64,000 bases of DNA from Ophthalmolycus amberensis (lineage: Eukaryota > Chordata > Actinopteri > Perciformes > Zoarcidae): NCBI GenBank assembly GCA_024529925.1, contig JAFEUB010001797.1:186001-250000 (forward strand). Reading direction: 5' to 3'. The notes under the pieces are model-generated. The model ran no database searches, was not told where the DNA came from, and was given only the letters and a program-made list of their open reading frames with translations. Position 1 is the stretch's first letter. Every line of letters starts with the position of its first letter. A program made the translations under genes and the position numbers. Below, piece after piece: positions 1 to 14,600 of the stretch.

Positions 1-1599
1 GCCTTCTGTTGAGTTCAGAACCGCCTGTTCTGAATCCTTCCTTTGAGTCATGACCCACCGCAGAGCTGGCCACACACACACACACTCAAAAGAGCACACA
101 CATGCACACACATGCACACACTCGAGCATGCACGCAGCGCTGGCAGAGCGGGCTCGGAAACAGCCTGAGAACACCCTGGCAACCAGACACTTTGCCAAAC
201 ACAACATTCACGCGCACGCACACACAGAGCTCGCCCCTTTGCGGGGGGGCGTGCTGTCTCGCGCTGGCACCGGCGACGGCAGGAAGGTATTTTGCCAGGG
301 TCCGCTTCTAAATTGTCAGGAAGGGACACAAACATGAAGCCAGGGAGCAGCAGCCAAACAGCACAGCGCTGAGACACCCGGGCTGCGTGTGAGCTCAGGA
401 CACATCGACGGGACACACAACAGCCTCGGTGACGCACTCACTGCTGGGAACAGCCGCTGACAACATCATTCATCAAATGATTCGCTCTGCTTCATAGTGC
501 AACATTGATCGGTGCAGTCTCATCTCTGAATGGTATATGCAAAGAGTTCTTTCTTTTGTTGTTGTTGTTGTTGTTGTTGTTGCTGTGGCTATGCAGACCT
601 TTCCAGGAGAGAGTGAGTTATATAATAGTGCTGCTGGTCAAAGGATACTGTAGGTTTGCAGAATGCTGATCGTGGCATTCTTCAGAACAAAATGAAACAA
701 CTTCAGGGGAATGTCTTTGCTTGTGCTTCCTCTTAGACTCGATACTGCAGCGAAACAAAGAGACAATCCCACTTTTATCAGTGACTTGACAGCTGAGGAG
801 GCAGATGTGGGATTGCTGAAGAAAATACATCCACACATTCACTATATACTTCAAAGTTAATCCCAGTTTATTACAACCCAGGTGTTGTTTTTCTAGTTTT
901 GCCCATCATTTCCATTAGTCATGATAACATGGCATCTGGGAAAATGCCAATATGGCTACAACAAAGTCTGATGGGGCAAGAAACAAAAGCAGTTAATGAG
1001 TCAGGCTGTGAACAAGCCAGCGGTTTAGCCTGATTATCTATTTTTAACATGGGAAAAGATTTGAAAAATGATTAGACTACACGTCTATATATTCAATTAA
1101 TTCAATTATTTTTAGCATATTTCAAATCACTAAAAACCGTCTATGCAGGACTTCAATTAATCATCCTCTGTCAACTCTTTGGCACCAAGCAAACATCCTC
1201 TCCTATCATCAGTCTGGCACCTACAGTTTCCTCCAGCAGCCTCGCTCCTGTCCAAATACCATCACTTTGTTTGAGCAAAGCCCGGCGTGGTATTAACAAA
1301 AGATCAGCGCTGCAAGTGATGGAAGATAAACAGAAGGCAGGTTCGTGTGACTCCCACAGGACTGCACACACACACACACACACACATCATCAACCCTTGG
1401 GCCGAGAATAAGCTGACGGTATGTGTGAGCCGCGGCGGAGGTTGTGGTGGTGCCGCTGTGCGGAGAGAGGGGCGGCTCAGAAGGCTCTTTGTGCGGACAC
1501 ACTTTGGTAGAGAGCGGGGCCGAGCTGGATCTATTCAGCAGCAGCATTTTCCCATGTGACAGCACAACAAACCTGCAGAACAAAGGCATCATACACGTT

Positions 1600-1769
<170 letters not shown>

Positions 1770-2285
1770 GTAATCCTCTCTTCAATGCAGCACACAACAA
1801 CACATTTGAGGCTCGTCTTTTTCTTCTTCTTTTTTTCACCCATAAATACCCACATTTGTTTCTCAAATGAGCATTTTAAAATGACTTTTTCCCGCACGAC
1901 AAACAATCTCTCGTGTTCATCTGCGAGGCGATGATGATCATTACCTTTTACTGTAAAGGAGGTCATGAGGAGAAGTCATGAAATGCGTTCGGTTATAGAA
2001 AGAGAGGAGAAAAATGGGACGAAAATGCAAACGAGCTGCTGATTATGTAACGTAGACCCACCAATAAAAATAAGGGGGAAAAGCAAGCAAGAAGTGGTTA
2101 CGCTGCGAATTATATTTTTATAACCTGATTTTCACCCTGCTTTTCACATCATTATTTGTTTTTTCCCCCCTCTTCTTTTAACATACAAAAAAATACTTTT
2201 TATACTTTCATTCTGAAGTTAACAGAATGAAGTTGCTGAGTGTACTGTGTGTGCATCGAAACGTGCGTCTGTGTGTTACGCGTGC

Positions 2286-2287
<2 letters not shown>

Positions 2288-2369
<82 letters not shown>
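2288..2369. repeat. (GT)n microsatellite abutting a usp54 donor
   Basis: About 41 GT units. In the transcript (minus strand) it is a CA tract starting a few bases after the donor of the usp54 exon at 2481-2376. Confidence 0.97.
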
Positions 2370-2370
<1 letters not shown>

Positions 2371-2375
2371 CTCAC

Positions 2376-2798
2376 AGGGCAGTTGCGCAGGTCTCCCATG
2401 TTGCTGGCGTTGCGGAGCAGTTCTCCAAACATGTCCGGTGTGGCTTTCTCTCTGCACTCCAGCATCCTCACCGCCTGGTTACTGCAGCATTGGATCACAC
2501 ACAACAACAACAACGACAACAGAACGATGAACGCAGTGAATGTGCATGCTTCCCGGGAGGAGAGCTTTTGTGAACAGAAGAAAACATCTATTGTGAAGCC
2601 CAAATGTGACTTGTGGCCACCAGAAACACTGTTTCCATTCTTTAAACGTGTCGAGTTTGACTGCTTTGTGGTTCTGCGCGGTAATTTGCAGGCGATTGTT
2701 TCATTTCCTCTGGTGTTTTTGGTAGAAAATCTGTAGAAAATCTATTAATTCCACAGTGTGTTGTTCAACTGGCCCTGCGTATTGCTAAGGCAGCCATT

Positions 2799-2847
<49 letters not shown>

Positions 2848-4744
2848 ACACATACACATCTACACTGACTCTGAGTCAGTCCCGCAGGGTTTTTCTCACC
2901 TGCTTTAATAAAGAAAAGAAGATCTAGAGTCTCGAGTAAACAGTCATTAAGACTGCAAAGAACATTCACTCTGACTCCCCGGTGACGGATGATGATCTTT
3001 GACCTTCCTAAAGTAGTCGTGCTAAAAGTTAATTTCCCTACAGGGGGCAATAACAGTACCGAAGCATTATTATATAGATTATCTACAACTACCATAATAA
3101 CTTTCATACTGAGCTGCATTTATCCCTTTTTTAAGTACAATTGTCCTCGGAAGGACAAACTCAAATACACATCATTATCATCCGTGAACACCGAAAGGAC
3201 TTGTGCGAGCCTGTGTGCAGCTCAGTACCACGTGTGGGATTATCTGTGCAATGAATCAGCATTCTTTTGTTTTTTTTACTGGTGAAGTATTCCTTTCAGA
3301 ATAACGATTTTTTTAAAACATCCAAATCTCTCCTCCCCCCTCTCCTCCCGTCCTCTCGCCCCTTCCATTAGCCCGAAACAAACTCAACCTCTTCTGTACT
3401 TTCTCTCTCTCTCCCTCGATTTCAACCTCTCGCTCGTCCTCTCCTCTTTAAATGCACGGGAAGATGCGAGGCTAAAAGAACGCAAAAGAAGAAGAACAAC
3501 AACAACAACAACACACCAGCGACAGACACACTTCTGTGTACTTTTGTCTGAATGTGCTTGAACTAGAAATGTTGGTTTGTCTTTTTGCTTGCCCTCTTAC
3601 TCATGTTGCCTTTTGTATGTTTGCCTATCTCGACTGTAAACAACAGGCTCCACTAAGGGTAAAAATAGCTTGGCAGTGCTAACAGGCACAAACACAGAGC
3701 GCTGGCACCGCTGCGCCCCACAACTACCTTGACACAGTGTTTATTTGTACTTTTGCCCCCCATTCACCCCTCTAGTTCCTCTGCCGCCTTCCATTTCCAA
3801 ACGGCATATGGAGTGATATATCCTCTTATTTCCCTCTCGTTCACCTTTCCGACCCACTGTTCCACTTATAGATTGATGTGGCCCCCTGGGTCTACTGAAT
3901 CAAACAGCTGATTGATTACTTCCCCCCGTTTCCTTATTTCATTGACTCGGAGCGTGTGGGAGTTTTGTGTGACAGCTCGGAGGATGCTTCTCCTGCGTGT
4001 GGATTTACCTGCGCTGACATCCACACGAACATGGGAGAGACATTATGCACGAGCTCACCTGCTCTTGCATGTGTATGAACATACACGTATGTGTGTGTGT
4101 GTGTGTGTGTGCGCATGTGTGTGCTCACAGTTCAGTGTTCAGCAGGGACCCGTGCGAGGAAGAAGAGAACACACTGTACCTTCATTTACTGCCACCCAGC
4201 CTCAGCTTGCTGCCAGATTTACTGCAGTGTGTGTGCGTGTGTGTGTGTGGGTCTGTGTGTGTGTGTGTGTGTGTGTGCGTGTGTGTGTGTGTGTGTATGT
4301 GTGTGTCTGGTCTTACCAGAGGGATGTAGTGGAGATGTAATGAACCATCTGAATGAAGGGCAAGGGGTCCGACGTGGCGCCACAGCTGTTGCACACACAC
4401 TGCGAACACAAACACGTCCTCAGCTTCGTTTTTCAAATGTTTGTGTGGACAGTTCTTCATTTTTAAAATGACAGCCCCAAATGTGAACCGTGCGGCAGCC
4501 ATTAAAAGTGACAGCGGGACCGAACGACGTCCTACCTGTTCGAACAGAGTCATGGCAAACTTCTGGTGTGGTATACAGTGTTTGGCTGTGCAGATGTCCT
4601 CTCTACTCTCCGCGCTGATGTGGAAGTGGATACGCATCAGAAGATTCTCCTGAGACACACATAAAGCAAAAGAGACATCAATTCATGTGTGTGTGATGTG
4701 TGGTTAGTTGGCATAGTTGATTGTTTGTATTGTATACATATGTA

Positions 4745-4807
<63 letters not shown>

Positions 4808-4960
4808 TGATCGTTCCTCTCTGTTGGTGCTCCTGTTAATCTGACCGTGGGAGCAGCATCTATATTTCATGAGAAGCAGACGGATTCCCTGACTGAACAC
4901 ATTTACTACCAATCGATCAGACAGCGCAGACCATGCACACACATAAAACACACACACACA

Positions 4961-5010
<50 letters not shown>

Positions 5011-5904
5011 GACGGGCTTTATGTGTAAAGAAAGAGGCAGAGAAAGCAAACTGAAGAGCTGAAGAGAGGAAGACGATGAGGAAGTGCAAAGACATAATAC
5101 AATAATAGAACTGTGACTAATGGTGTTTTATTGTCTTGATTTCCCCCTTCTATAAATGAGAAGAATTATTCCAAAATGAGACACCTGCTATTTGAAAAAT
5201 GCAGCACTCATTGTTGACTAAAACCAATGTGAAGATATTTGCTTGTGAAGTCACAATGTGGAAATTATTGTAATCAGTGCCACCGGGTCGGATTCCGATG
5301 AAGTCACAGGAAACCATTCAACAGAAAGTCCTTCATCTCAGACCCCAGCAGGACCTCCGGCTAACCAACCCGACCGTGGACAAACCCAGATCAAGCGTCG
5401 CTGCCGCCTTTGACCTGCAGGAGCAGAGCTTCCCACCGCTGGGAGTCAACGCCGACACCACGCTGCTGGAGGGAAGGGAGTTACGGGAGAACCAGAACCG
5501 GGACTGAGCAGGGACAATTGTCAGACACCTGCTGCATTAAAACGAGAGCTTTCCTAAAGGGAATGTTTTGTCCACGGGGACCGCCAAAATCAACACAAAA
5601 TCAACACAAAATCAACACAAAATGAGAGTTCCTCGTAGTAGCTTTAAAATAGAGCCTGTGCTCTGCACCAGCTCAAAGGAACAAGAGGACGAACTAACAA
5701 GGAACACCTCGCACCATAAAACAGTGAAATAAACCTACAAACATAAATTGCTGCCTAACAAACATACAGTCACACACAAAAAGTTGCTTGGCAGGCTGCT
5801 GAACTGGGTCTCCCCCGAACATTTCTGACTGCAGTGAAGATGGGAGTTCCTCAGACACTCACTCAGATAAGCCTTTAGGCAACTCCTCACCTTTTCCTCG
5901 TATA

Positions 5905-5939
<35 letters not shown>

Positions 5940-8612
5940 TGTATCAGACTCACGAAGCACTCAGCGGCGTCGTCCATGATACCCAGCTGAAAGCGTTGTT
6001 CGTCTTGGAAAGTCTTGGCCAGAGCGCTCCGCAGTGCATCTGATGGCAGCACACGCTCACTGCTGAACTGGAACTGAGCAAAGATACTCTGCAAACACAC
6101 ACACACAGGTATAGAAACATATTAATTCTTTATTTCACTGATCCCATAAATGCTTTTCCTGAAAGAAAATAGAAAATAGTTGGAGTCCGTGCACTCAACA
6201 CCCTCTCAACACATTTCTCCCGTATTCCGTGTTCTGTCAACTGACCCGTAAAACAGAACCAGTGGAGCCAGTTGTCAACTTGTCGGGAACCAAAGTGCTG
6301 CACGACAAACCCAGACCGGACCAATACAAACACCGCGGCCGAGCCTCACATCACAGCTGGCCTCGATATCAGACCATATCAATAATAGATGGCATTTGTA
6401 GTGCACTTTTCTCTGGCAAAAAAAACCAGCTCGCCGAGTGCTTTGTAGCAGCAAAGTAGAAGCCGAATCCAACTGTTGCAGGGGGCTCGGAGAGAAAGCT
6501 AGGCCACTGAAGTGTGTTTCGAGGGCAGAGCCGTGAGAGGAGGATCAGTCGGTTTGGAGAGGACAGAGCTGCTTTGCACGGTTTGCCTGCATGCAGGTCC
6601 AGATGACTGACAGCCTTACAGCGAGTGCTATTCTAATGACCCTTGTCGAGAAGGACCTGATGTCGGTCCTATTTGTATCTCCTGTTTGAGAAAAGGATAT
6701 CTTTAAAAACTTCATGACACACATTTGAGAAATTTGGTCTTCGCAGTACTTACTTCCACATGTGCTTATTTAAAAAGCATTTCACATCTCTGCTCATATT
6801 TCTTCATATTTGAGCTATTAGACTGAAGCGACGTCTGCTGGTAAACCGATCGGCTCAGGTGTTAGAAGTTTTTGTGCCTGAGGAGGTAAAACTATCCACA
6901 AAAAAGATAACAAACCATGAACAGCAACATCCCTGGCTCAAGGGATCGGGTTAGAATATAAAAAGCATTGTGCAACTAGAATTCAATTAGTTTGAGAGGT
7001 GCAGATATCGACTCAAAGCAAAATAAGTAACACATGCACTTGAAATTCGCACAAATCATTCTGGTAAAGAAGTCTAATATTCCTGCACAGGGTTAATTTC
7101 TCCAAAAGAGCAGGACTTTGTGCACTTTTATCTAAAATTGTTGTAAAAATGACACCATTAGGTTATTGTGTTATTGGAGGTATGAGCTAAATACTTTTTA
7201 GTTATCATTACTGTCATAAATAGTGGCAGTAGTCGCAGTAATAGCAGTATAACCTTTAGTAGTACTGAAGTACCAGTCTTGTAAATTACTCTGTGTTGTG
7301 GGTTGATCCAGATGAACCTGTGATTTAAATGCAGTAAACATGATTATAAAAAGTAGCACCGAGTTCAAGCAGCGGCAGTGAGAGCAACTTATGGACTGAA
7401 GAGAGCTGCAGACGTCTAAAGAGGGAGAGATAGAAGCACGGACAACTTTCTCTAGATTGCCAACGGACAAAAATGACCTAATTTTTTTTTTGGGTAAGAA
7501 TTTTCCGCTGGGAAAAAACCAAAACCCGAGCGACTATTTTTGACCCACACTAAAAACAGCCCAAAACAGAAATGAACACAAGCCAGCTCGACGTGTCGGA
7601 GCAGTGGTTGGTGGTCGGCTGGTTCTCCGTCCCAGCGTAATTCAATCACTGATTAGAGATGGCTGCACTGAGAACCAGGAAGTCGCTCTGCGTCCTGAAG
7701 ACGGAGAAACGCTGAAGATATTTTAACACAGTTTGTCTGTTCGTGTCCCAGAGCAGGTAACGTAGTACGTGGTACAATAACGAGTACAACAAGCAAGAAA
7801 GTCCGCTAAGAGTGGGTCGGAGGGGACAGGTCAAACAAACACAGGACTTTCACTGAGGAGATCGCTGTTCTTGTCCCATGTGAAACCAGAAACGCTGACT
7901 TTACGCTTGTTACCCAAACTTTCATACACAACGTTGTTGCGCTTGTTGGGTAACTTTACGTGAGAAAGTCTGTTAAAGCTGGTTGTTGTTCATTTACGCA
8001 AGTTAAACTACCTCGTTGTTTTTTACACGAACCATGATCTCGTTTTATTTCCCCTCCTTACGTTTTTGGTGATTTCAAAAGAATTTAGAACCCATATGTG
8101 ATATTTTTGAAGCAAGACAGCCGCAATCAGATGGGGGAGAAAATGTTACAAAGCAATAGAATGAGTGTGTGCAAGCTGAGATTTGGCAATGGGAAAGGTA
8201 ATGCAGTCGTACTGGCAGGGAGTGTGTGTAGGTGTGTGTGAGGGAGAGAGGGAGGAAGGGGGAAGAGAGGGAGGGAGAAAGAGAGAAGAGGAAAAAGAGA
8301 CCGTACAAGCAATAGGGTGTGTGTGTGTATGTGTTATGGTGGCTGTGCTGACTGCAGCAATGCGCCAAGGAGAATGGAGGGGGAATATACCCTACAGAGA
8401 GAGAAGGAGGGAGGGAGGGAGGGAGGAGAGGAAGGAGGGAGGGAGGCAGCAGGCAGAGTGAATAAGAGAGGGAGGCGTGGGTGTGTGTGCATGCACTGGT
8501 CCAAGTGTGAAGACAAGAACAATCTACACCAACTCCCACCTTCATTCATCTTTCTCTTTTCTTCTCTCCCACTTCCTCCTCTCTCCCTTTCCTTCTTCTC
8601 TCTTCCTATTTC

Positions 8613-8660
<48 letters not shown>

Positions 8661-11626
8661 GTATCTGCGTGCATGTGTGTGTGTGTATGAGTGCTTTGCT
8701 GTTGAGAGAGATAAAGTGTTGCAGTGATTTCTAGAGGGATAGCCGCAGGCAGCCTCTGAACTTATGTTTACTAGAAAGGCGGGCGTCTTTATCCGCTGCA
8801 GATAAACCCAAATCCACACACAATCCCTCCAAAATAAAAGAACCCACGATCATCATTCATCTCTTTAGGTTATCTAAAACGGATTGTTTGAAAACTTAAC
8901 ACGCTGTTAAAGTTCATTTGGTGCGTGTCTCGCCCAGTTATTCTCAGACTTTTATCTGCTTTGCCGCCGGCACCCCGGCTACGAACAGACTGTGAGGACA
9001 ACGTTACATCTGCTTCTGACAAAGGAGAGACGGCGGCAGGACGGTTATTGACAACTGACAGGACAGTGTGAACATGGTGACGATACCTTTGATTTGTACA
9101 CCGACGGCCGACGCACACACACCCACAAGCCTGTATGTGTGTGTGTGTGTGTGTGGCATCCCAGCGTGGGCTGTGCTAGCTCAGCGCTTTCAGTCAGCCA
9201 ATTAATTACAGAGAAGCGTTGGAGACACAACAGCGTGTAGAACACACACAACGACGCTCCTACACACGCACACAAACACTACTACACAACAGCACATGAC
9301 ACACAACACTTCCCTTCACTCAGACACATATTTGTCATCATTGATGCAACAACTGGCTGGAGCAGAGCTGCATGAGGCTCGTTCATTACGAGGGTTTCAC
9401 CGCATGTTCATCTTCTGTTCGGTTACTTTCTATCAGCAGCCGCAGGAAACACACCGGTGATTCAACCCGAAACTACGTTATATTGTAAGGCAGCTCTTTA
9501 CTGGGGAAAAAAGCGTCTGGTGCAAAGTACGTGATGTGTTTTACACGATGGAGGACGACGAAGAAGAAGCAACACTGCAGAGAAAAAACTACGGTATGAC
9601 AACTTAAAGTCCTGCATTCAAAGTGATTAAAAGTAAACAAGTCTTTTATCAAGTAATTACAAAAAAAAGGTACTTGTGAAGAAGAGAAGAGTCATTTGAC
9701 AAAGGAAAGGAAAGTCTACAGTGATGGGGAAAGAAGGACAAAAAGAAGGAAGCAAGAACGGAAGGACAGAAAAAGGGGGAAATAGAAGGGAAGATGTTAA
9801 GAAATGATGAAACGAGGTTACAAAGTAAAGCACAGAACAAAGAAGGAGGGAAAACAGTAAAACAGTAACGCCACAGGTACCATGATAGTTCTATATTCAC
9901 TGTTGGAAGTGTACAAATGAAGCTGGTCTACCTTTTGTTTGCGAATGCTCTTTTGTCTCTCCTTTTTTCCAAAAAAGTAATAAAAAGTATTGCGGTGGTT
10001 ACATAACCCCCCTGCAAGAATCTCCAGTGCTGTGTTTATTAGGGGATCGGTCTCTACAGCCGGGTATAACCACACAATAATAGACAGAAGAAGAGAAGAG
10101 AAAACAACAAAACATATATGTCATATGAGTTCATAAGGTTTTGTATCATGTTATTCTAGTCTGATGGATGCAGTACTCTGTCTCCCTCTGAAAGTCTCCC
10201 AAAGGGGAAACACTCAAGCAAAGTACTTGTACCTCACATAAGTACATCGCTTCAGTAAATGTACCTCAGCCCTGACTTCTGGTTTACATTTCAGGCAACA
10301 ATGTTTGTGTGTTAAGCAGAAGGAAAGAAAACAGCAGGGCCAACACACCAGAGTAATTGTCGCTGCTTAAAACCTAAGACCTCCACAAGCCATTGGAGTA
10401 CAAAGCCGGAGTGTTTGTACCTTTAAAGCGCAGAAGATACACGAGTCCTCCATGCACTTGTGTGTGGTCAGCTGGCGAAAGCTTCTGCGGAAGATGTCGA
10501 GATGCCACAGAACCTGAGAGACAGAACACGCATTTACAGACAGAGCAAAAGGAGATAAAGCAACTGGGTGATTCTGAATGGGATGTACTGTATATCAAAG
10601 GCAATGTATCGCAATATCACGTTTTTGTGATACTTTATCGATTGAGATTAGTGGCAAACAGTTGCTCTGATTGCATGAAAAGTTACAGGAATGCAGATTG
10701 CAATTTGCTGGCGACTGCATTAAAAAAGGTAAACCCTGTTATACTAAGACCTTCTTTCAGCCTCTGTTTCCTTTTTCTGAGCAACAACTGTTTAAAATTG
10801 AAAGTGTAATTGTGTGTCTTCAGTCCTATTGCCTGGAGATTTCATCTTGAGTGTTTCACAGAGGAAGAGGGAGGACAGTCCAGACTCTACTTGCAACAAT
10901 TCATATTTTAACTTTCTTAATCATTTTTTCAAGATGCTGCTTTTTTTTTTTTTGAATACCAGGATCTTGCTTGAGTTATTAGTATCACGAAACATGCTTT
11001 CTGGGTGACCAGCAGCCAGGAATAGCGACTGACAGAGATGGAAAGATTTGGAAGGAAAAGTTATTTTTGTAAAAGACTTGTGAACCACTGATCTAGATTA
11101 TCTGGATGTCGGATGTCAGACGTTACTGTCAAAATAACAGGTGAAGCTGCTGCTTTCAGTTCAGTTCTCCATTGATTTCATTTGCATATGTGAGAAATGA
11201 TGCTGCAATCCTTTATTCATGACTTTATTCTGATGCTTTGTCTGACTTTGGATGCTCAGTAACTCACATGTATAGATTTAGGGTAAAAAAAAAAACTCCA
11301 TGTAGCGTTAAAAAACAAAGCTACATTTCTTAAACTCCCATTGAATCAAATGACTCCCTGAAATGTGAGATGGTTGCACAGAATCAAAACTCCAGTCCGC
11401 AGCTCTGTGTGGCTTTCAGCCACATCCAGCTAATCGTTTTTCCCAGCAGCTCCCACTGAGTGCGTACTTTGTATATTTCCAGCAACAAAACGAGTCAGAG
11501 GGAGGGATTCAGTGGGACAGACGGACAGAAAAATGACCCGCAAAGCAAAAAGAAAGGAGGAGGAACCCATGAGAACTAGTAGAGAAGTGGTCTGCATGAT
11601 TCAGGTCTCCTTGTGTCCTCTCTCGC

Positions 11627-11680
<54 letters not shown>

Positions 11681-14600
11681 TCTCTCGCTCTCTCTCTCTC
11701 TCCCTCTCTCTCGCTCTCTCTGCTTAATTAGAGGAAAGAGCTCTTAGTGCATTCATTCAGCATCCTGAAAGATAATATTGACACAACACTGTCCCTTAGG
11801 CTTCGACTGCAGCACACACACCTACAGAATGCACATACAGTTGTAGATCTACATGCACGCACACAAACACCACAATAATACAAGTCTGCAACGTGTGTGT
11901 GTGTGTGTTAAGGATAGAGTGATAGGTGGAGGAAAAAGGGGGCTGCATGCCAGGCTGCATGCTGACGCTAGTGTATGCGTTCTACCTCTTTCCCCCCCCC
12001 CCTCTCTCTCTTTCTCCTCCTCTCTCTCTCTTTCTCCTCCTCTCTCTGTAGTTTATTTGGTCGTGATGAATCGGCTCCCTGCACAGCACTGCAGCAGCCA
12101 CAAGGAGGGCACACTACTGTCCATGCCCATCTCTCCTCATCCGTATCTATCTATCCGTCTCTTTATCCTCCTCCAAACACACCCCTCTGTCTCTTCCTCT
12201 GTTCGTCTCCCATTTGAGTCATTTGGTTTTCCCTCCCCTCCCCTTTTTAACTTCTCTCGGTTTATCTGCAGAAGCATCTCAGAGAAAAGAAACTACAGTA
12301 TAACTAACGAACATACAAAGTGATGGAAACATACACGGGATAGAAATTAGCCGCATCAGCCCGTGTTTTAAGCTGCTCGTTGACAGTGTAATTGAAGTCA
12401 CAGACAAATCTCAGCAATGAAGCCGGAGGCAGAAATGCCCGTATTTGATTGGCTGTGGTGGTCTTGGGTGTCTCCTTGTTTGTGAAGTCAAAAAGTAGAT
12501 TGCGAGATAAAATACTGGAGTTTCGAGCTCTTTTCTTCATTTATAAGGCCGTGCTATCTAAGCTGCCAAGATATTTAAAGTTACAATCCTTCAGATTTTC
12601 ATGAAACCAAACCCCATTTTTAATGCGATATATAGGCTGCTTTTTTGTGCCATAGTAATTCAATGTCTTTACATTCATAAGTATCTCTCCAAATAGTAGT
12701 TTTAATATCGGAGTCTGCCATTCACTATTTGTGCTTTTATGTGTGAAGCTGTTACGCTGCTGTCTTGGCCGTATTTTAAATCTCAATGGGACTATCCTGG
12801 AAAAAGTTGGATGAATGAAATCTAAAAAAATAACAAATTCCCTTGCAGGCATGAAATCCTGCTCATTTAATCTAATATCCGCCTTTACTGGTCATTCTTT
12901 TTACGCCATAAAATTACTGCTAATGCAAACAGGCATTCCTGCTGCTCTGCATTAAAAGCGTTCAACTGTTAAAACACAGGTTGGCTTTTATTGTGAAGGA
13001 GCAACAGGAAATGCAATGTGTTTGTCCCTCCTTAAACACACACGCGACGCGGTAAAAAAGGAATGCGTGAATTGATCTTTCAAAAGTGACAAAGTCTCAC
13101 TTCAAAGTTCTTCTTAAATATAAATATTAGGGGTGTAACGGTTCACAAAATTCACGGTTCGGTACGATACAGTGGAGACACGGTTCGGTACGTTTCGGTA
13201 CAGTAGAAAACTATAAATGCCAGAAAAATGTACTTGATTTAAAAATATATTTATTCATTACAACTAACATCATCAAGTTATTCTTTGACTTTGAACAATG
13301 ATGGAACTATACCTGAGTGACCCATCTTCTGGGGTGTCTTCTTAGCAACACATAAGCATAAAAAACAAAAACTGCTCCTTAATGTTATGTAGTGTTGTTA
13401 CTTACATCTTGCTTACATCTTGTATTGTTACTTACATCTTGCAAAAGAGATTTTTAATCTCAATGGGACTACCTGGTTAAATAAAGGTTTTAAAAAATAT
13501 ATATATATATATTTTATTTTATTTTTATTTTTTATTATTCAAACGTATTCGGTTCGTCATGCGTACCGAACCGTGAGCCTCGTACCGAACGGTTCAATAC
13601 GAATACGCGTATCGTTACACCCCTAATAAATATATATATATACAGTAATATACAGTGTTTTTGAGTTGTGTGTTGTATATATGATTTTAGGACTTCTCTA
13701 GGACTCCCTGAATAATTAAAGCTTAACTAACATGTAGCTTCAGTGTTGTTAGTTGGTGTGATGATTTGTAAATTCTTCACATTTTTGTTCCAAAATGCAT
13801 CAGTTATAAAGAGTTATTAAGTATTAATTAGTTGCTTTTTTTAATGGTCTGAAGTTGCAAAAGCCAATCATTTCTGTTGGCAATAAATAGATTTTGTTCT
13901 CCCTGATAAACAACTATATTGAACATGACATAACGGACATCTTACTGAACAGTAAGCATAAATAAATAAGTTATTACACATAAAGAAATCAATTAGTTAT
14001 GACTTGTAAACCACTTATTATGCAGCCTCATTAAACTGGCATCCATTATTTTAATAGCCCCTGTTGCAAAAATGGTATCCGTGCACAAATACAACCACAA
14101 AATTGTTAAAGGCACTTTTTTTTGCCAGCAATCGTATTTAATTGACACAATAAAGGTATCTTTCTGTTCCACCGAGCTCTCCTTCTCATAATCTGCTCTA
14201 CCGGCCTCACACTGCTGTTCCTGGCTGTGTTGGTTGATTCCTGCCCTCCTCGACCTCCCCCTGCTCCTCCTGTTCCAGTCTCCTATTACCTCCTCTTCCT
14301 GCTAAATCCTGCACTGCTGCTCGACCTCATTGGGAGGCCTAACAGAAGAGTAAAACAATCCAAGCAGCACACGATCCTGTATCCTCTAATGTAAAGAACA
14401 CCATCAGCAGAAATACTTAAATAAGGTATTTGGCTGGAAAATGTCAGTGTTTTATTGGCATTCCTCCAGCTGCAGCGCAATCCGGTCTCCTACAAATTAC
14501 GTTTCTATATTACTCAATAGTTTTCCTAATTACACTGCGATGGTAAACGTAATCGCTGACTGGATTATTCTCAAAGGGAATGTTGTTGTTTTTTACTTTT

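Noticed and set aside
5586..5623. Repeat array considered as CRISPR-like
   Set aside because: Direct tandem 11-mers without spacers in a vertebrate intron: a minisatellite.
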